Source of the DNA: Erwinia sp. JUb26
GTDB taxonomy: Bacteria; Pseudomonadota; Gammaproteobacteria; Enterobacterales; Enterobacteriaceae
Direction: 5' to 3'
Assembly: GCF_003751505.1 (NCBI RefSeq)
Contig: NZ_RJVB01000001.1
Coordinates: forward strand, 684,027 to 748,026
Length of the DNA stretch: 64,000 nucleotides
The notes under the pieces were generated by a model. That model was given only the letters and a program-made list of their open reading frames with translations. It made no database searches and had not been told where the DNA came from. Positions 1 to 6,858 of the stretch are shown here, piece after piece. The stretch's first letter is position 1. Every line of letters starts with the position of its first letter. The translations under genes were made by a program, and so were the position numbers.

Positions 1-314
1 GTCTACCCGGCGGGCTGCCATCTGGCTGGCTGTTTGTCCGGCAGGGAGAAGAATTTACGCTGCATGTCCCCGGCCCGCTGATCCTCGATTCCCCTCAGCT
101 GATGCTTTCCGCCGTGCGTCATCATATGGGTATCGCGCAGATCCCACGCTGGTATGTCGAAAACGAGCTGAGCAACGGCTCGCTGGTTAGCGTACTTGCT
201 CCTTGGCTCCAACCGATGCCCGGTCTGTCGCTGTACTACGCCGGAAGGCGTCATATTCCGACCGCTCTGCGAACGCTGATTGAGCTTATCCGTGAGGTGA
301 ACGAGGTGGATTGA
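1..314 (+). CDS. LysR-family transcriptional regulator, 3' end only
   Basis: An open frame enters from the left edge (first full codon at 3) and stops at 312-314. The readable part, about 103 residues, looks like the end of a LysR substrate-binding domain: a GWLFVRQGEE strand, a stretch like LMLSAVRHHMGIAQIPRW typical of the effector-domain helix-turn-strand, and a final PTALRTLIELIREV helix. The N-terminal helix-turn-helix lies outside the window. The MBL hydrolase gene follows 93 bp downstream on the same strand, so the regulator may act on it or on a gene further left; its target is not visible. Type is fairly sure, role unknown. Confidence 0.75.
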   Translation, partial: LPGGLPSGWLFVRQGEEFTLHVPGPLILDSPQLMLSAVRHHMGIAQIPRWYVENELSNGSLVSVLAPWLQPMPGLSLYYAGRRHIPTALRTLIELIREVNEVD

Positions 315-407
315 GCGTTTAACGAGCCAGAGTGAGCAAAACGCGTTAGCCGCGCTTGGTATGCTCAACATCATGATTTGACTGAATGAAATCGACTAAC
401 GGAGAAA

Positions 408-1283
408 ATGATGACTCAGCTTACCTGGCAGGCACCGGCCATTAACCGCAAAAAAATCGGCGGTATGCTGGTTACTATGCTCAGCGATGGGTATCTGGAC
501 GTGTCGTTTGAACTGCTTTCGGGTATTGACGGCTCGCGGGCGGAAGCGCTGCTGGAACGGCGCGGTGCGTCAACCCTTCCGCGCATTAATATCAATGTCT
601 ACGTTATTCAGACGCCGGATCGCACTATTCTGATCGACAGCGGTGCCGGTGGCGTTAACGGCTGGGGCGGTCGGCTGCCGGTGGCGCTGGCCGCCGCGGG
701 TATCGATCCGCTGCAGATCGATACCGTTCTGCTAACTCACGCCCATCCTGACCATATCGGTGGCCTGGCCGGTCCGCTACAAACGCCGCTATTCCGCAAC
801 GTGCAGCAGCTGTTTGTGCATGAGAAAGAGCTGGCGTTCTGGCGGGATGAAAACCGTTATGCCAGCGTGCCGAACGCCCAGCGTCCGTTTATCGACCTGG
901 CCAGAAACGCCTTCAACGCCTATGACGATCGGCTGGTACCGTTCCGTCAGGAAGCGATTCTGCCTGGTATTCAGGCGGTTCCGCTGTTTGGCCACACGCC
1001 GGGTCACAGCGGTTATTTACTGGGAGATGAACGCGAATCACTGCTGATTTGGGGTGATATCGTGCATTTTCCTCATATTCAAATTGCCCAGCCGGAAGTC
1101 ACTATCGCCTTTGACAGCGATCCGGCGGCCGCATCAGCGGTGCGCCATCAGCTGCTCGACCGGGCAGCGAGCGATAATCTTGCGGTCAGCGGGATGCATT
1201 TTAATCTGCCCACCAGCGGTAAAGTCAAACGTGACGGTGCAACGTTTGCACTGGACTATGACCTCTGGTCCCCGGTGGTCTGA
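408..1283 (+). CDS. MBL-fold metallo-hydrolase
   Basis: A 291-residue metallo-beta-lactamase-fold hydrolase. The dinuclear metal motif H111-A-H113-P-D115-H116 (THAHPDHIGG) is intact, preceded by the strand ending in D77-S-G (LIDSGAGG) and followed by a GHTPGHSGYLL segment and a later GMHF histidine, the usual metal ligands of the fold. There is no signal peptide, so it should be cytoplasmic. A purine-rich GGAGAAA stretch just upstream fits the ATG at 408; the next ATG (411) is equally possible. The substrate cannot be read: the family covers quorum-quenching lactonases, glyoxalase II-like enzymes and many unassigned hydrolases. It sits alone between a LysR gene end and an AraC regulator. Confidence 0.85.
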   Translation: MMTQLTWQAPAINRKKIGGMLVTMLSDGYLDVSFELLSGIDGSRAEALLERRGASTLPRININVYVIQTPDRTILIDSGAGGVNGWGGRLPVALAAAGIDPLQIDTVLLTHAHPDHIGGLAGPLQTPLFRNVQQLFVHEKELAFWRDENRYASVPNAQRPFIDLARNAFNAYDDRLVPFRQEAILPGIQAVPLFGHTPGHSGYLLGDERESLLIWGDIVHFPHIQIAQPEVTIAFDSDPAAASAVRHQLLDRAASDNLAVSGMHFNLPTSGKVKRDGATFALDYDLWSPVV

Positions 1284-1371
1284 GATTAAAACGCGACGAA
1301 AGCACAGGCCGCTTGAGCATACAGGCCCGAGCGGCATATAGTAAAAAGTCCACTCCCCATCCGACGGTCCT

Positions 1372-2208
1372 ATGCTGGTTTCTAAAACACATGACGTTGA
1401 GGTGCAGCATCTGCTCCAGCAGCTGCTTCAGCTTGCGCGTTCCCAATCTCCTTTACCCTGCGTTTGCCTGCGGGCGGTAAAGACCCACCAGGTTAAACGC
1501 TTCGAGGCCGAAGTTGCCACCTTCTCTTTCCCACTTCAGGGCACCTTCAGCTATCGGGAAAACGGTGACTGGGTAACGGTCAATCCTGGTGAAATGCTGG
1601 TGGTACCGAATGCCCGAAGCCTGGATATCGAATATGCGCCCTGTAAAGTCAGCGGTGAATTCGTCGCGCTGAGTCTGTCGCTGGCGGAGGAGCAGCTGGA
1701 AGCCGCGCGACTGCTGCTGGCCGTTCCCACCGCTAAGGAGATTGGTCAGGTGGCCGCCGTTTCCCTCAGTGAACTGCTTTCACCGCTGAACCGTTGGATA
1801 CAGGCGATGACGGCCGGTATACGTCCGCTTTCACTTCATGCCATGGTGGAAGTGGTGCTGAAACTGTATGCCCTGGGCTGTCACGGTTTAATGCGTCCGC
1901 GGGATCCTGGTCTGGCAATGAGGATCCGCCGCATGGTTTCAAAGAACCCTGCCCATTTATGGCACGCCGCTGAAATAGAACAGCAGCTTGGCTTCAGCGG
2001 AGCCACGCTGCGCCGCCGACTGGCCGCCGAATCCACCAGCCTGCGCGCGATTATTACCGAGGCCCGCGTGGCGGAAGCGCTTCGCCTGTTGATGTCCTCC
2101 GATCTTCCGGTAAAAACGGTGGCGGGCCGCGTTGGATACAGCTCCGTCGCCAGCTTCAGCAGGCAGTTCAGCGAACGTTATGGGGTTGAACCCTCGGGAT
2201 TTCGTTAG
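1372..2208 (+). CDS. AraC-family transcriptional regulator
   Basis: A 278-residue regulator. Residues about 1-130 form a cupin-like sensing region (FSFPLQGTFSYRENGDWVTVNPGEMLVVPNARSLDIEY), and about 180-278 form the double helix-turn-helix of the AraC/XylS class, ending in the signature VAGRVGYSSVASFSRQFSERYG. The start at 1372 has no strong Shine-Dalgarno sequence. It lies 88 bp after the MBL hydrolase gene on the same strand, so it could regulate that gene or the cytochrome b561 gene downstream. The inducer is unknown. Downstream is a 439-bp gene-poor stretch with a recombinase-type site. Confidence 0.85.
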   Translation: MLVSKTHDVEVQHLLQQLLQLARSQSPLPCVCLRAVKTHQVKRFEAEVATFSFPLQGTFSYRENGDWVTVNPGEMLVVPNARSLDIEYAPCKVSGEFVALSLSLAEEQLEAARLLLAVPTAKEIGQVAAVSLSELLSPLNRWIQAMTAGIRPLSLHAMVEVVLKLYALGCHGLMRPRDPGLAMRIRRMVSKNPAHLWHAAEIEQQLGFSGATLRRRLAAESTSLRAIITEARVAEALRLLMSSDLPVKTVAGRVGYSSVASFSRQFSERYGVEPSGFR

Positions 2209-2340
2209 TTTCAACATCAATTTTTACCTGCGGTTTTTCGATCGTATCGCTCTGTAGTCGATTGATGCTCATACAGTAATCTTGAAGCAACCAACTGAAA
2301 ATATTGGTTTATTTAAATCATCCCGATTTCACTCAATTTC

Positions 2341-2372
2341 TAACTTTATATAATAAGCATTATATAAAGTCA
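2341..2372. other. rox/lox-like recombination site (candidate target of the Cre-type recombinase)
   Basis: A 32-bp dyad. The left arm is TAACTTTATATAAT (2341-2354), the spacer AAGC, the right arm ATTATATAAAGTCA (2359-2372). The inner 12 bp of each arm are perfectly inverted; one of the outer two positions differs. From memory, the rox site of the Dre recombinase has arms TAACTTTAAATAAT around a 4-bp spacer, so the left arm matches at 13 of 14 positions. Read as 13-8-13 it also matches a P1 loxP arm at about 10 of 13. It lies about 0.9 kb upstream of the Cre-like gene at 3247. No second copy was spotted by eye. Function is inferred. Confidence 0.7.
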
Positions 2373-2401
2373 GGATCCCGGATCGAAATTCCGCTATCAT
2401 A

Positions 2402-2418
2402 GGATCCGCTGCGGATCC
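2402..2418. repeat. 17-bp perfect palindrome
   Basis: GGATCCGC-T-GCGGATCC, 30 bp to the right of the rox-like site. A related GCCGGATCCGC hairpin occurs at 56389-56420. It may be a protein-binding site beside the recombination site, or a chance hairpin. Confidence 0.45.
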
Positions 2419-2647
2419 GCACGTTGCCGCCCGGCGGCAGGTGCCCGTTTTTTCCCGAGTACCTGGCGGGCAACTTTGCAGCGAAAAATGGCGTCGCTAC
2501 GCGAAAAATTGAGCATAATCCCCCTGCCGGTTTGGCAGAATTCACGTAGCGCGATCGATGGTAATTACAGGCGATATATTCAGCAACTATGACGAATTTC
2601 ACCCAATACCCGCCCTCTTTTCTCCCCGCGACACCTGAAGGTGCAGC

Positions 2648-3244
2648 ATGAAAGGCTCCAACCGTACCGGCCGCCAGTGGATGGACGCGCCGGAACGTTA
2701 CGGTCTGGTCACCCGCATCCTGCACTGGGGAATGGCTTACCTACTCCTCTGGCAGTTGATCATGGCGTTAAGCTGGAAAGCGTTCAACCCTTCAGAAACG
2801 GTCGAAAACATCGCGCGGTTCGGCCCCGATCATGGCACGGTTGGCCTGCTGACCATCGCGCTCGTTGTCGTGCGTGCCGTATGGGGCTTCACCAACCGGC
2901 ACCGCCGCCCGCCCCGTTCATCGGGATGGATGGGCACTGCCGCCCACGCCGCTCACCTGATGCTGTATGCCCTGATGTTTATCATCCCCGCGATTGCTCT
3001 TCTGCGCGTATACGGCAGCGGCGAGGGATGGAGCCCCTGGGGACTGCCGCTCATTCCGGAAACCGGCACGGAAGTTGGCTGGATGACCGCACCTGCCAAT
3101 GCGCTGCACGCCTTGCTGGCATGGGTGCTCTGCGGCATCATGGCCGTGCATATTCTGGCGGCGTTATACCACCGGTTCGTCCTGCGTGACGGCATACTTG
3201 GCCGGATGGCCGGGCGTAAGTCATCACGGGGAGGCAGAGAGTAA
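2648..3244 (+). CDS. Cytochrome b561-family membrane protein
   Basis: A 198-residue, four-helix di-heme cytochrome b of the b561/Ni-Fe-hydrogenase b-subunit type. It opens with the family's RYGLVTRILHWGMAYL helix carrying the first heme histidine; further histidines sit in FGPDHGTVG, AAHAAHLMLY and NALHALLAWV, followed by AVHILAALYH, and the protein ends in a basic cytoplasmic tail. It probably passes electrons between quinol and a periplasmic or membrane partner, but no partner gene is adjacent. AAGGTG just upstream supports the ATG at 2648. The stop is 2 bp before the Cre-like gene, so the two are probably co-transcribed, an unusual pairing. Confidence 0.88.
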   Translation: MKGSNRTGRQWMDAPERYGLVTRILHWGMAYLLLWQLIMALSWKAFNPSETVENIARFGPDHGTVGLLTIALVVVRAVWGFTNRHRRPPRSSGWMGTAAHAAHLMLYALMFIIPAIALLRVYGSGEGWSPWGLPLIPETGTEVGWMTAPANALHALLAWVLCGIMAVHILAALYHRFVLRDGILGRMAGRKSSRGGRE

Positions 3245-3246
3245 AA

Positions 3247-4278
3247 ATGACCAAAACCATCCGGAATCAGTCCTTTTTTCTTTCTTCAACAACTGACGAT
3301 GCGATGCGAGCAACGCTTGAAGAATTCGTCGAGGACAAAGATGCCTTCTCGCCCAATACCTGGCGTCAGTTGTTCAGCGTGATGCGCATTTGCTATCGCT
3401 GGGCGGAAGAAAATGGCCGAACGTTTTTCCCGCTCTCTCCTGCCGATCTGCGTGACTATCTTTCCTGGCTACAGGCCAGTGGCCGGGCTTCTTCAACTAT
3501 TGCCAGCCATACCGCGCTGATCGCTATGCTCCATCGTAATGCCGGACTGGTCTCGCCCGGCACTTCGCCGCTGGTGTTTCGCACCCTAAAAAAAATTAAC
3601 CGCAGCGCGGTCGTCAGCGGCGAGCGTACCGGCCAGGCCGTGCCTTTTCGGTTGAGCGATCTTTCCCGGCTGGATACGCGCTGGGCAGGATCGGACAGAC
3701 TGCAGCAGGTCAGAGACCTGGCTTTTCTGCATCTGGCCTACAATACCCTGCTGCGCGTCAGCGAACTTGCCCGCCTGCGGGTGGGCGATATCAGCCGGAC
3801 GGAGGATGGCCGAATAATTCTGGACGTTGCGTGGACCAAAACTATCGTGCAGACCGGCGGATTAATCAAAGCGCTGAGCAGCCATTCCTCGCAGCGCCTG
3901 AGCGAATGGCTGATGATTTCCGGCCTGGCCGCCGAGCCGGACGCGTATCTTTTTTGCCCGGTTCATCGTTCTAATACGCCCAGAGTCAACAGCGCCAGCC
4001 CGTTAACGCTCCCGGCGCTGGAGAAAATTTTCCAGCTGGCGTGGCGTGAAGTGGGTCCGGCGATTGCCGCGAAAAGTAACAAGGGGCGATACCAGGGATG
4101 GAGCGGGCACAGCGCCCGCGTTGGTGCAGCCCAGGATATGGCCCGGCAGGGCTATTCCGTTCCGCAGATTATGCAGGAAGGCACATGGAAAAAACCGGAA
4201 ACGCTGATGCGCTATATCCGTAATGTTGATGCACACAAGGGCGCAATGGTTGATTTTATGGAGAACGGATTTAATTAA
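3247..4278 (+). CDS. Cre-type tyrosine site-specific recombinase
   Basis: A 343-residue tyrosine recombinase, the same length as phage P1 Cre as I recall it, and collinear with it throughout: the N-terminal core-binding domain (FFPLSPADLRDYLSWLQ), then the catalytic domain with NTLLRVSELARLRVGDISRT and WSGHSARVGAAQDMAR. All active-site residues are present: R170, E173, K198, H288, R291, W314 and nucleophile Y323 (MRYIRN). It should cleave a lox/rox-type dyad without accessory factors; such a dyad is at 2341-2372. Known relatives (Cre, Dre and others on phage-plasmids or plasmids) resolve multimers or circularise DNA. The gene starts 2 bp after the cytochrome b561 stop. Identification is firm; the biological role is inferred. 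Confidence 0.93.
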   Translation: MTKTIRNQSFFLSSTTDDAMRATLEEFVEDKDAFSPNTWRQLFSVMRICYRWAEENGRTFFPLSPADLRDYLSWLQASGRASSTIASHTALIAMLHRNAGLVSPGTSPLVFRTLKKINRSAVVSGERTGQAVPFRLSDLSRLDTRWAGSDRLQQVRDLAFLHLAYNTLLRVSELARLRVGDISRTEDGRIILDVAWTKTIVQTGGLIKALSSHSSQRLSEWLMISGLAAEPDAYLFCPVHRSNTPRVNSASPLTLPALEKIFQLAWREVGPAIAAKSNKGRYQGWSGHSARVGAAQDMARQGYSVPQIMQEGTWKKPETLMRYIRNVDAHKGAMVDFMENGFN

Positions 4279-4315
4279 AGCTGCGCCAGTATTAGCGATG
4301 TTGCACACTCAAAAT

Positions 4316-4341
4316 AATTTCTGAAGGCGCGTCCAGAAATT
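4316..4341 (+). terminator. Weak hairpin after the recombinase gene
   Basis: AATTTCTG (4316-4323) pairs with CAGAAATT (4334-4341) around a 10-nt loop, 38 bp after the recombinase stop. It lacks a clear U-tract, so it is only a possible terminator. Confidence 0.3.
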
Positions 4342-4410
4342 TACTCGTCAATCGGAAACATGGCTGGGGCTGATGTAGAGTTTTACTTTCAGCAACTAGC
4401 GAGCAGGACG

Positions 4411-5178
4411 ATGACACGGACGACATCCGTTCCGCATGATGCGGTATTTAAAACGTTTCTTAACCATCCGGATACGGCGCGAGACTTTATCGCGCTGCAT
4501 ATGGCATTCCGGCTGATGCGGTATGCCGTCGCGGCGATGCAGCGCCACCTGGATGCTGGCCGCAGCCATCTTCCGCTGGTGATTCCATTCCTGTTTTATA
4601 ACGGCAGGCGAAGCCCCTATCCGTACTCAACCAACTGGCTGCAGGAATTCTACGATCCCGTTCTGGCTGAAAAACTGTATCGCGAACATTTTCCCCTGAT
4701 TGATGTCACCATCATTCCCGATAAGGACATTATGCATCACCGCAGCATGGCGGCGTTGACGCTGCTGCAAAAGCATATCCATCAGCGCGACCTGACAAAG
4801 TTGCTCGATCGACTTTGCACCGTTTTAATTGCAGGCTATCTCACAGGACAGCAGTTAGTTTCGCTGATAAACTACCTGGTGCAGGCAGGGGAATCCCCGG
4901 ATGCGCCTGCTTTTGTACGGACACTGGCATTACGGATGCCTCAGCATAAGGACGAACTGATGACGATTGCTCAGCAGCTTGAACAGATCGGTGTTAAGAA
5001 AGGTATTAAGAAAGGCATTAAGAAAGGTCTTCTGCTTGGTGAAGAACAGGGAATGATCAAAGGCAGGCGTGAAGCCGCCCTGTCCATTGCCCGCTCACTT
5101 CTCGATCGCGGTATGGATGCAGACTCGATTCTTGCCGTCACCGGGCTGATGCCAGACGATCTTGAATTACCTCACTGA
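4411..5178 (+). pseudogene. Rpn-family (PD-(D/E)XK nuclease / transposase_31) protein with catalytic-core deletion
   Basis: Matches the Rpn/YhgA family at both ends: it starts with TSVPHDAVFKTFLNHPDTARDF and resumes at MAFRLMRYAVAAMQRHLDAG, then continues to the family's C-terminal region. Compared with RpnA as I remember it (about 290 residues), roughly 60 residues between DFIALH and MAFRLMRY are missing in frame. That segment normally holds the nuclease residues (the DVL... and IEHQS strands), so the 255-residue product should be catalytically dead. The start is placed at 4411, with AGGA just before it, rather than the upstream ATG at 4360. A 3 x 12-bp repeat encodes the KKGI tract near the end. 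Intact Rpn proteins promote RecA-independent recombination; here it may be a remnant. Confidence 0.75.
4993..5028 (+). repeat. Three tandem 12-bp units inside the Rpn-like gene
   Basis: Units GTTAAGAAAGGT, ATTAAGAAAGGC and ATTAAGAAAGGT encode V/I-K-K-G three times. Copy-number change by slippage would keep the reading frame. Similar charged repeats are common just before the C-terminus of Rpn proteins. Confidence 0.75.
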
Positions 5179-5183
5179 TTTTG

Positions 5184-5206
5184 CTGCCGTCTGATGACGG
5201 CAGTTA
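5184..5206 (+). terminator. Hairpin after the Rpn-like gene
   Basis: CTGCCGTC, loop TGAT, GACGGCAG, then TTATAT. A compact 8-bp stem 5 bp after the stop codon with a poor U-tract; a plausible intrinsic terminator. Confidence 0.55.
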
Positions 5207-5264
5207 TATACTGTAGCCCGCAAGTTTGTATTCTGTAGATGATTTCACTCAGGGCTGAACAGTT

Positions 5265-6323
5265 TTGGCAACGAACAATAAAGAAACAAAAGCATCTTCA
5301 AACAGAAAAAAGGCAAATTTTTCTGATATCGCCAGATTAGCTGGCGTTAGCGAATCAACGGTGAACAGAGTGCTGAACGAAATCGGCAGCGTTTCTGAAT
5401 CATCACGCCGACGGGTGGTAAATGCCGCTAAACAGTTAGACGTGAAGAGAATACTACCGGATGTAGAACACCAGCTTATACATATTGATGTGCTTATCTC
5501 CCATGTCTCAACCCCGATCGTTAAACGCTATCTGGAAGAAATAAATCGTATTCTGCATTTTATTGATAAGCGCGTGCGAATTCATCGTATCTCGTTGCCC
5601 GATGCGGAAGAAAAAGTGATTGATGCATTAATCCATTCTCGACACAAACGAAATGCTATTATTGTGGTTGCCCGAGATACCCCGCTCATTCGTAGCCATT
5701 TGAATGCGATGATCGACCAGGGAACGGTGGTGATCACCTTAATGAGCGAGTTCCCGGAATTAACCACCAGCTTATATTCCGGGATCGATAATTACCAGGC
5801 GGGGAAAACTGCCGGCTGGTTTATTCAGCGATTAAGTCCGCGCCCGGGCAGAGTTTTGAAACTCTTGTGTAATAAGCATTTTGGTACACATTCTGAACGC
5901 AGTGACGGGTTTAGCCAACAAATGCTTACAGCAAGCAGCTTTGAAGAAGTAGAGATTATCACCGATAACAGCAGTCAGGCCTGTTATGAGATTGTCGTCA
6001 ATGAGCTTAAAAAAGGTGAACTGGTCGGAATTTATAACAGCGGCGACGGTTCGGATGGCATATTAAAAGCCCTGAAGGAATTTGATCGTGTATCCAGCGT
6101 CACCTGGGTTGGGCATGAAATGTATGATTGTCATATTAGCTGTCTGAAAGAAGGTGCTATGGATTTAATCATCGATCAGGATCCGGATACGCAGATTATT
6201 ACCGCGATACGTCATGCCCTGAATGGCTGCGGGCTGGGTGATATTTCGCCGAATAGTGGCCCCGTTGAGTTTCGATTATTCTGCCCAACCAATCATCATT
6301 CCCGCCCCTATCTTCGCAGTTGA
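5265..6323 (+). CDS. LacI-family transcriptional regulator
   Basis: A 352-residue LacI-type repressor. Residues about 18-70 are the DNA-binding headpiece (FSDIARLAGVSESTVNRVLN, then a hinge helix region), and the rest is a periplasmic-binding-protein-like effector domain, with GIDNYQAGKTAGWFIQRL and YNSGDGSDGILKAL typical of sugar-responsive members. The first codon is TTG at 5265, with AGGG about 10 nt upstream; no better in-frame start precedes the HTH. Base composition looks more AT-rich than its neighbours. The PQQ dehydrogenase is the next gene downstream (535 bp away) and a 16-bp palindrome lies between them, so it may control that gene. Effector unknown. Confidence 0.87.
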   Translation: MATNNKETKASSNRKKANFSDIARLAGVSESTVNRVLNEIGSVSESSRRRVVNAAKQLDVKRILPDVEHQLIHIDVLISHVSTPIVKRYLEEINRILHFIDKRVRIHRISLPDAEEKVIDALIHSRHKRNAIIVVARDTPLIRSHLNAMIDQGTVVITLMSEFPELTTSLYSGIDNYQAGKTAGWFIQRLSPRPGRVLKLLCNKHFGTHSERSDGFSQQMLTASSFEEVEIITDNSSQACYEIVVNELKKGELVGIYNSGDGSDGILKALKEFDRVSSVTWVGHEMYDCHISCLKEGAMDLIIDQDPDTQIITAIRHALNGCGLGDISPNSGPVEFRLFCPTNHHSRPYLRS

Positions 6324-6329
6324 AATGAT

Positions 6330-6351
6330 GGCCCGAGATAAAAATCGGGCC
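6330..6351 (+). terminator. Hairpin after the LacI gene
   Basis: GGCCCGA, 8-nt A-rich loop, TCGGGCC, 6 bp after the LacI stop codon. The U-tract is weak, so termination is likely but not certain. Confidence 0.5.
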
Positions 6352-6503
6352 TTCAGCCAGAAGTCATCATGTCAGGACGACGTATTCCGTATGGTTTTTA
6401 AACGATATTTTTGAGCGCTGAATATACAGAAGCCTGTTTTAAAACCACAAAATATTTAAGACTATTTACTATCATTTTATACAGAGAATTTATATTTATT
6501 CGC

Positions 6504-6519
6504 TGAACAGATCTGTTCA
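6504..6519. promoter_or_regulatory. 16-bp perfect palindrome, candidate LacI-family operator
   Basis: TGAACAGATCTGTTCA is fully self-complementary and sits about 340 bp before the PQQ dehydrogenase. A single half-site TGAACAG recurs at 5256-5262, right before the LacI gene's start codon. Even-length palindromes of this size are typical LacI-family operators, so it may be the target of the adjacent regulator. This is inference. Confidence 0.45.
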
Positions 6520-6858
6520 AGATGATTAATTTGTGACGCAATGCAAAACTCCCGGACGAATTACTTAACATAGCTATGACAATTGATTTATAAAGCCCTC
6601 GAAATTTAACAGTGTGCAGTTTGGTTATCTTTCAAAGATAGTTTCAAATAAACAGGGATATACCCCATCAGGAAGATGCCTCACAAACTCTGACCCTCAA
6701 GATGACACGATCGGCTGGTTCGCTATCTTTCAGGGATGCTCCCTGCGGTATTGGGTCTCAGCGATTTTCATCGCCGCAATCCTGACATTCGCTCCATGCA
6801 TTTCAGGGCGTTTATTTGTATTTAATTTTTAACGGGTATTAATTACATAGGTTTTTAA

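Larger units (their letters stand above)
2209..2647. other. Gene-poor stretch between AraC regulator and cytochrome b561 gene
   Basis: No convincing gene. The left half is AT-rich and contains the rox-like dyad (2341-2372); immediately after it come a BamHI-type palindrome (2402-2418) and a GC-rich segment with further short inverted repeats. A 20-codon frame from 2590 ends in a TGA that overlaps the cytochrome b561 ATG, but it has no ribosome binding site and is not called. Confidence 0.6.
6324..6858. other. 535-bp AT-rich leader region upstream of the PQQ dehydrogenase
   Basis: No supported gene. It contains a GGCCCGA/TCGGGCC hairpin (6330-6351), the TGAACAG-centred palindrome (6504-6519) and a small CAGGGA-TGC-TCCCTG hairpin (6731-6745). 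A GTG-initiated frame (6614-6832) lacks a ribosome binding site and is not called. Confidence 0.6.

Noticed and set aside
2590..2652. 20-codon leader-like frame overlapping the cytochrome b561 start
   Set aside because: No Shine-Dalgarno sequence and no attenuator-like codons; coupling cannot be argued from one overlap.
4993..5028. Short tandem repeats as a possible CRISPR or origin iteron array
   Set aside because: Only three 12-bp units, in frame inside a coding region; it encodes a KKGI repeat.
6504..6519. TGAACAGATCTGTTCA considered as a LexA box
   Set aside because: It lacks the CTG-N10-CAG layout of the LexA operator; a LacI-type operator fits better.
6614..6832. GTG-initiated 72-codon frame before the PQQ dehydrogenase
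   Set aside because: No ribosome binding site, and it sits in an AT-rich leader; no recognisable product.
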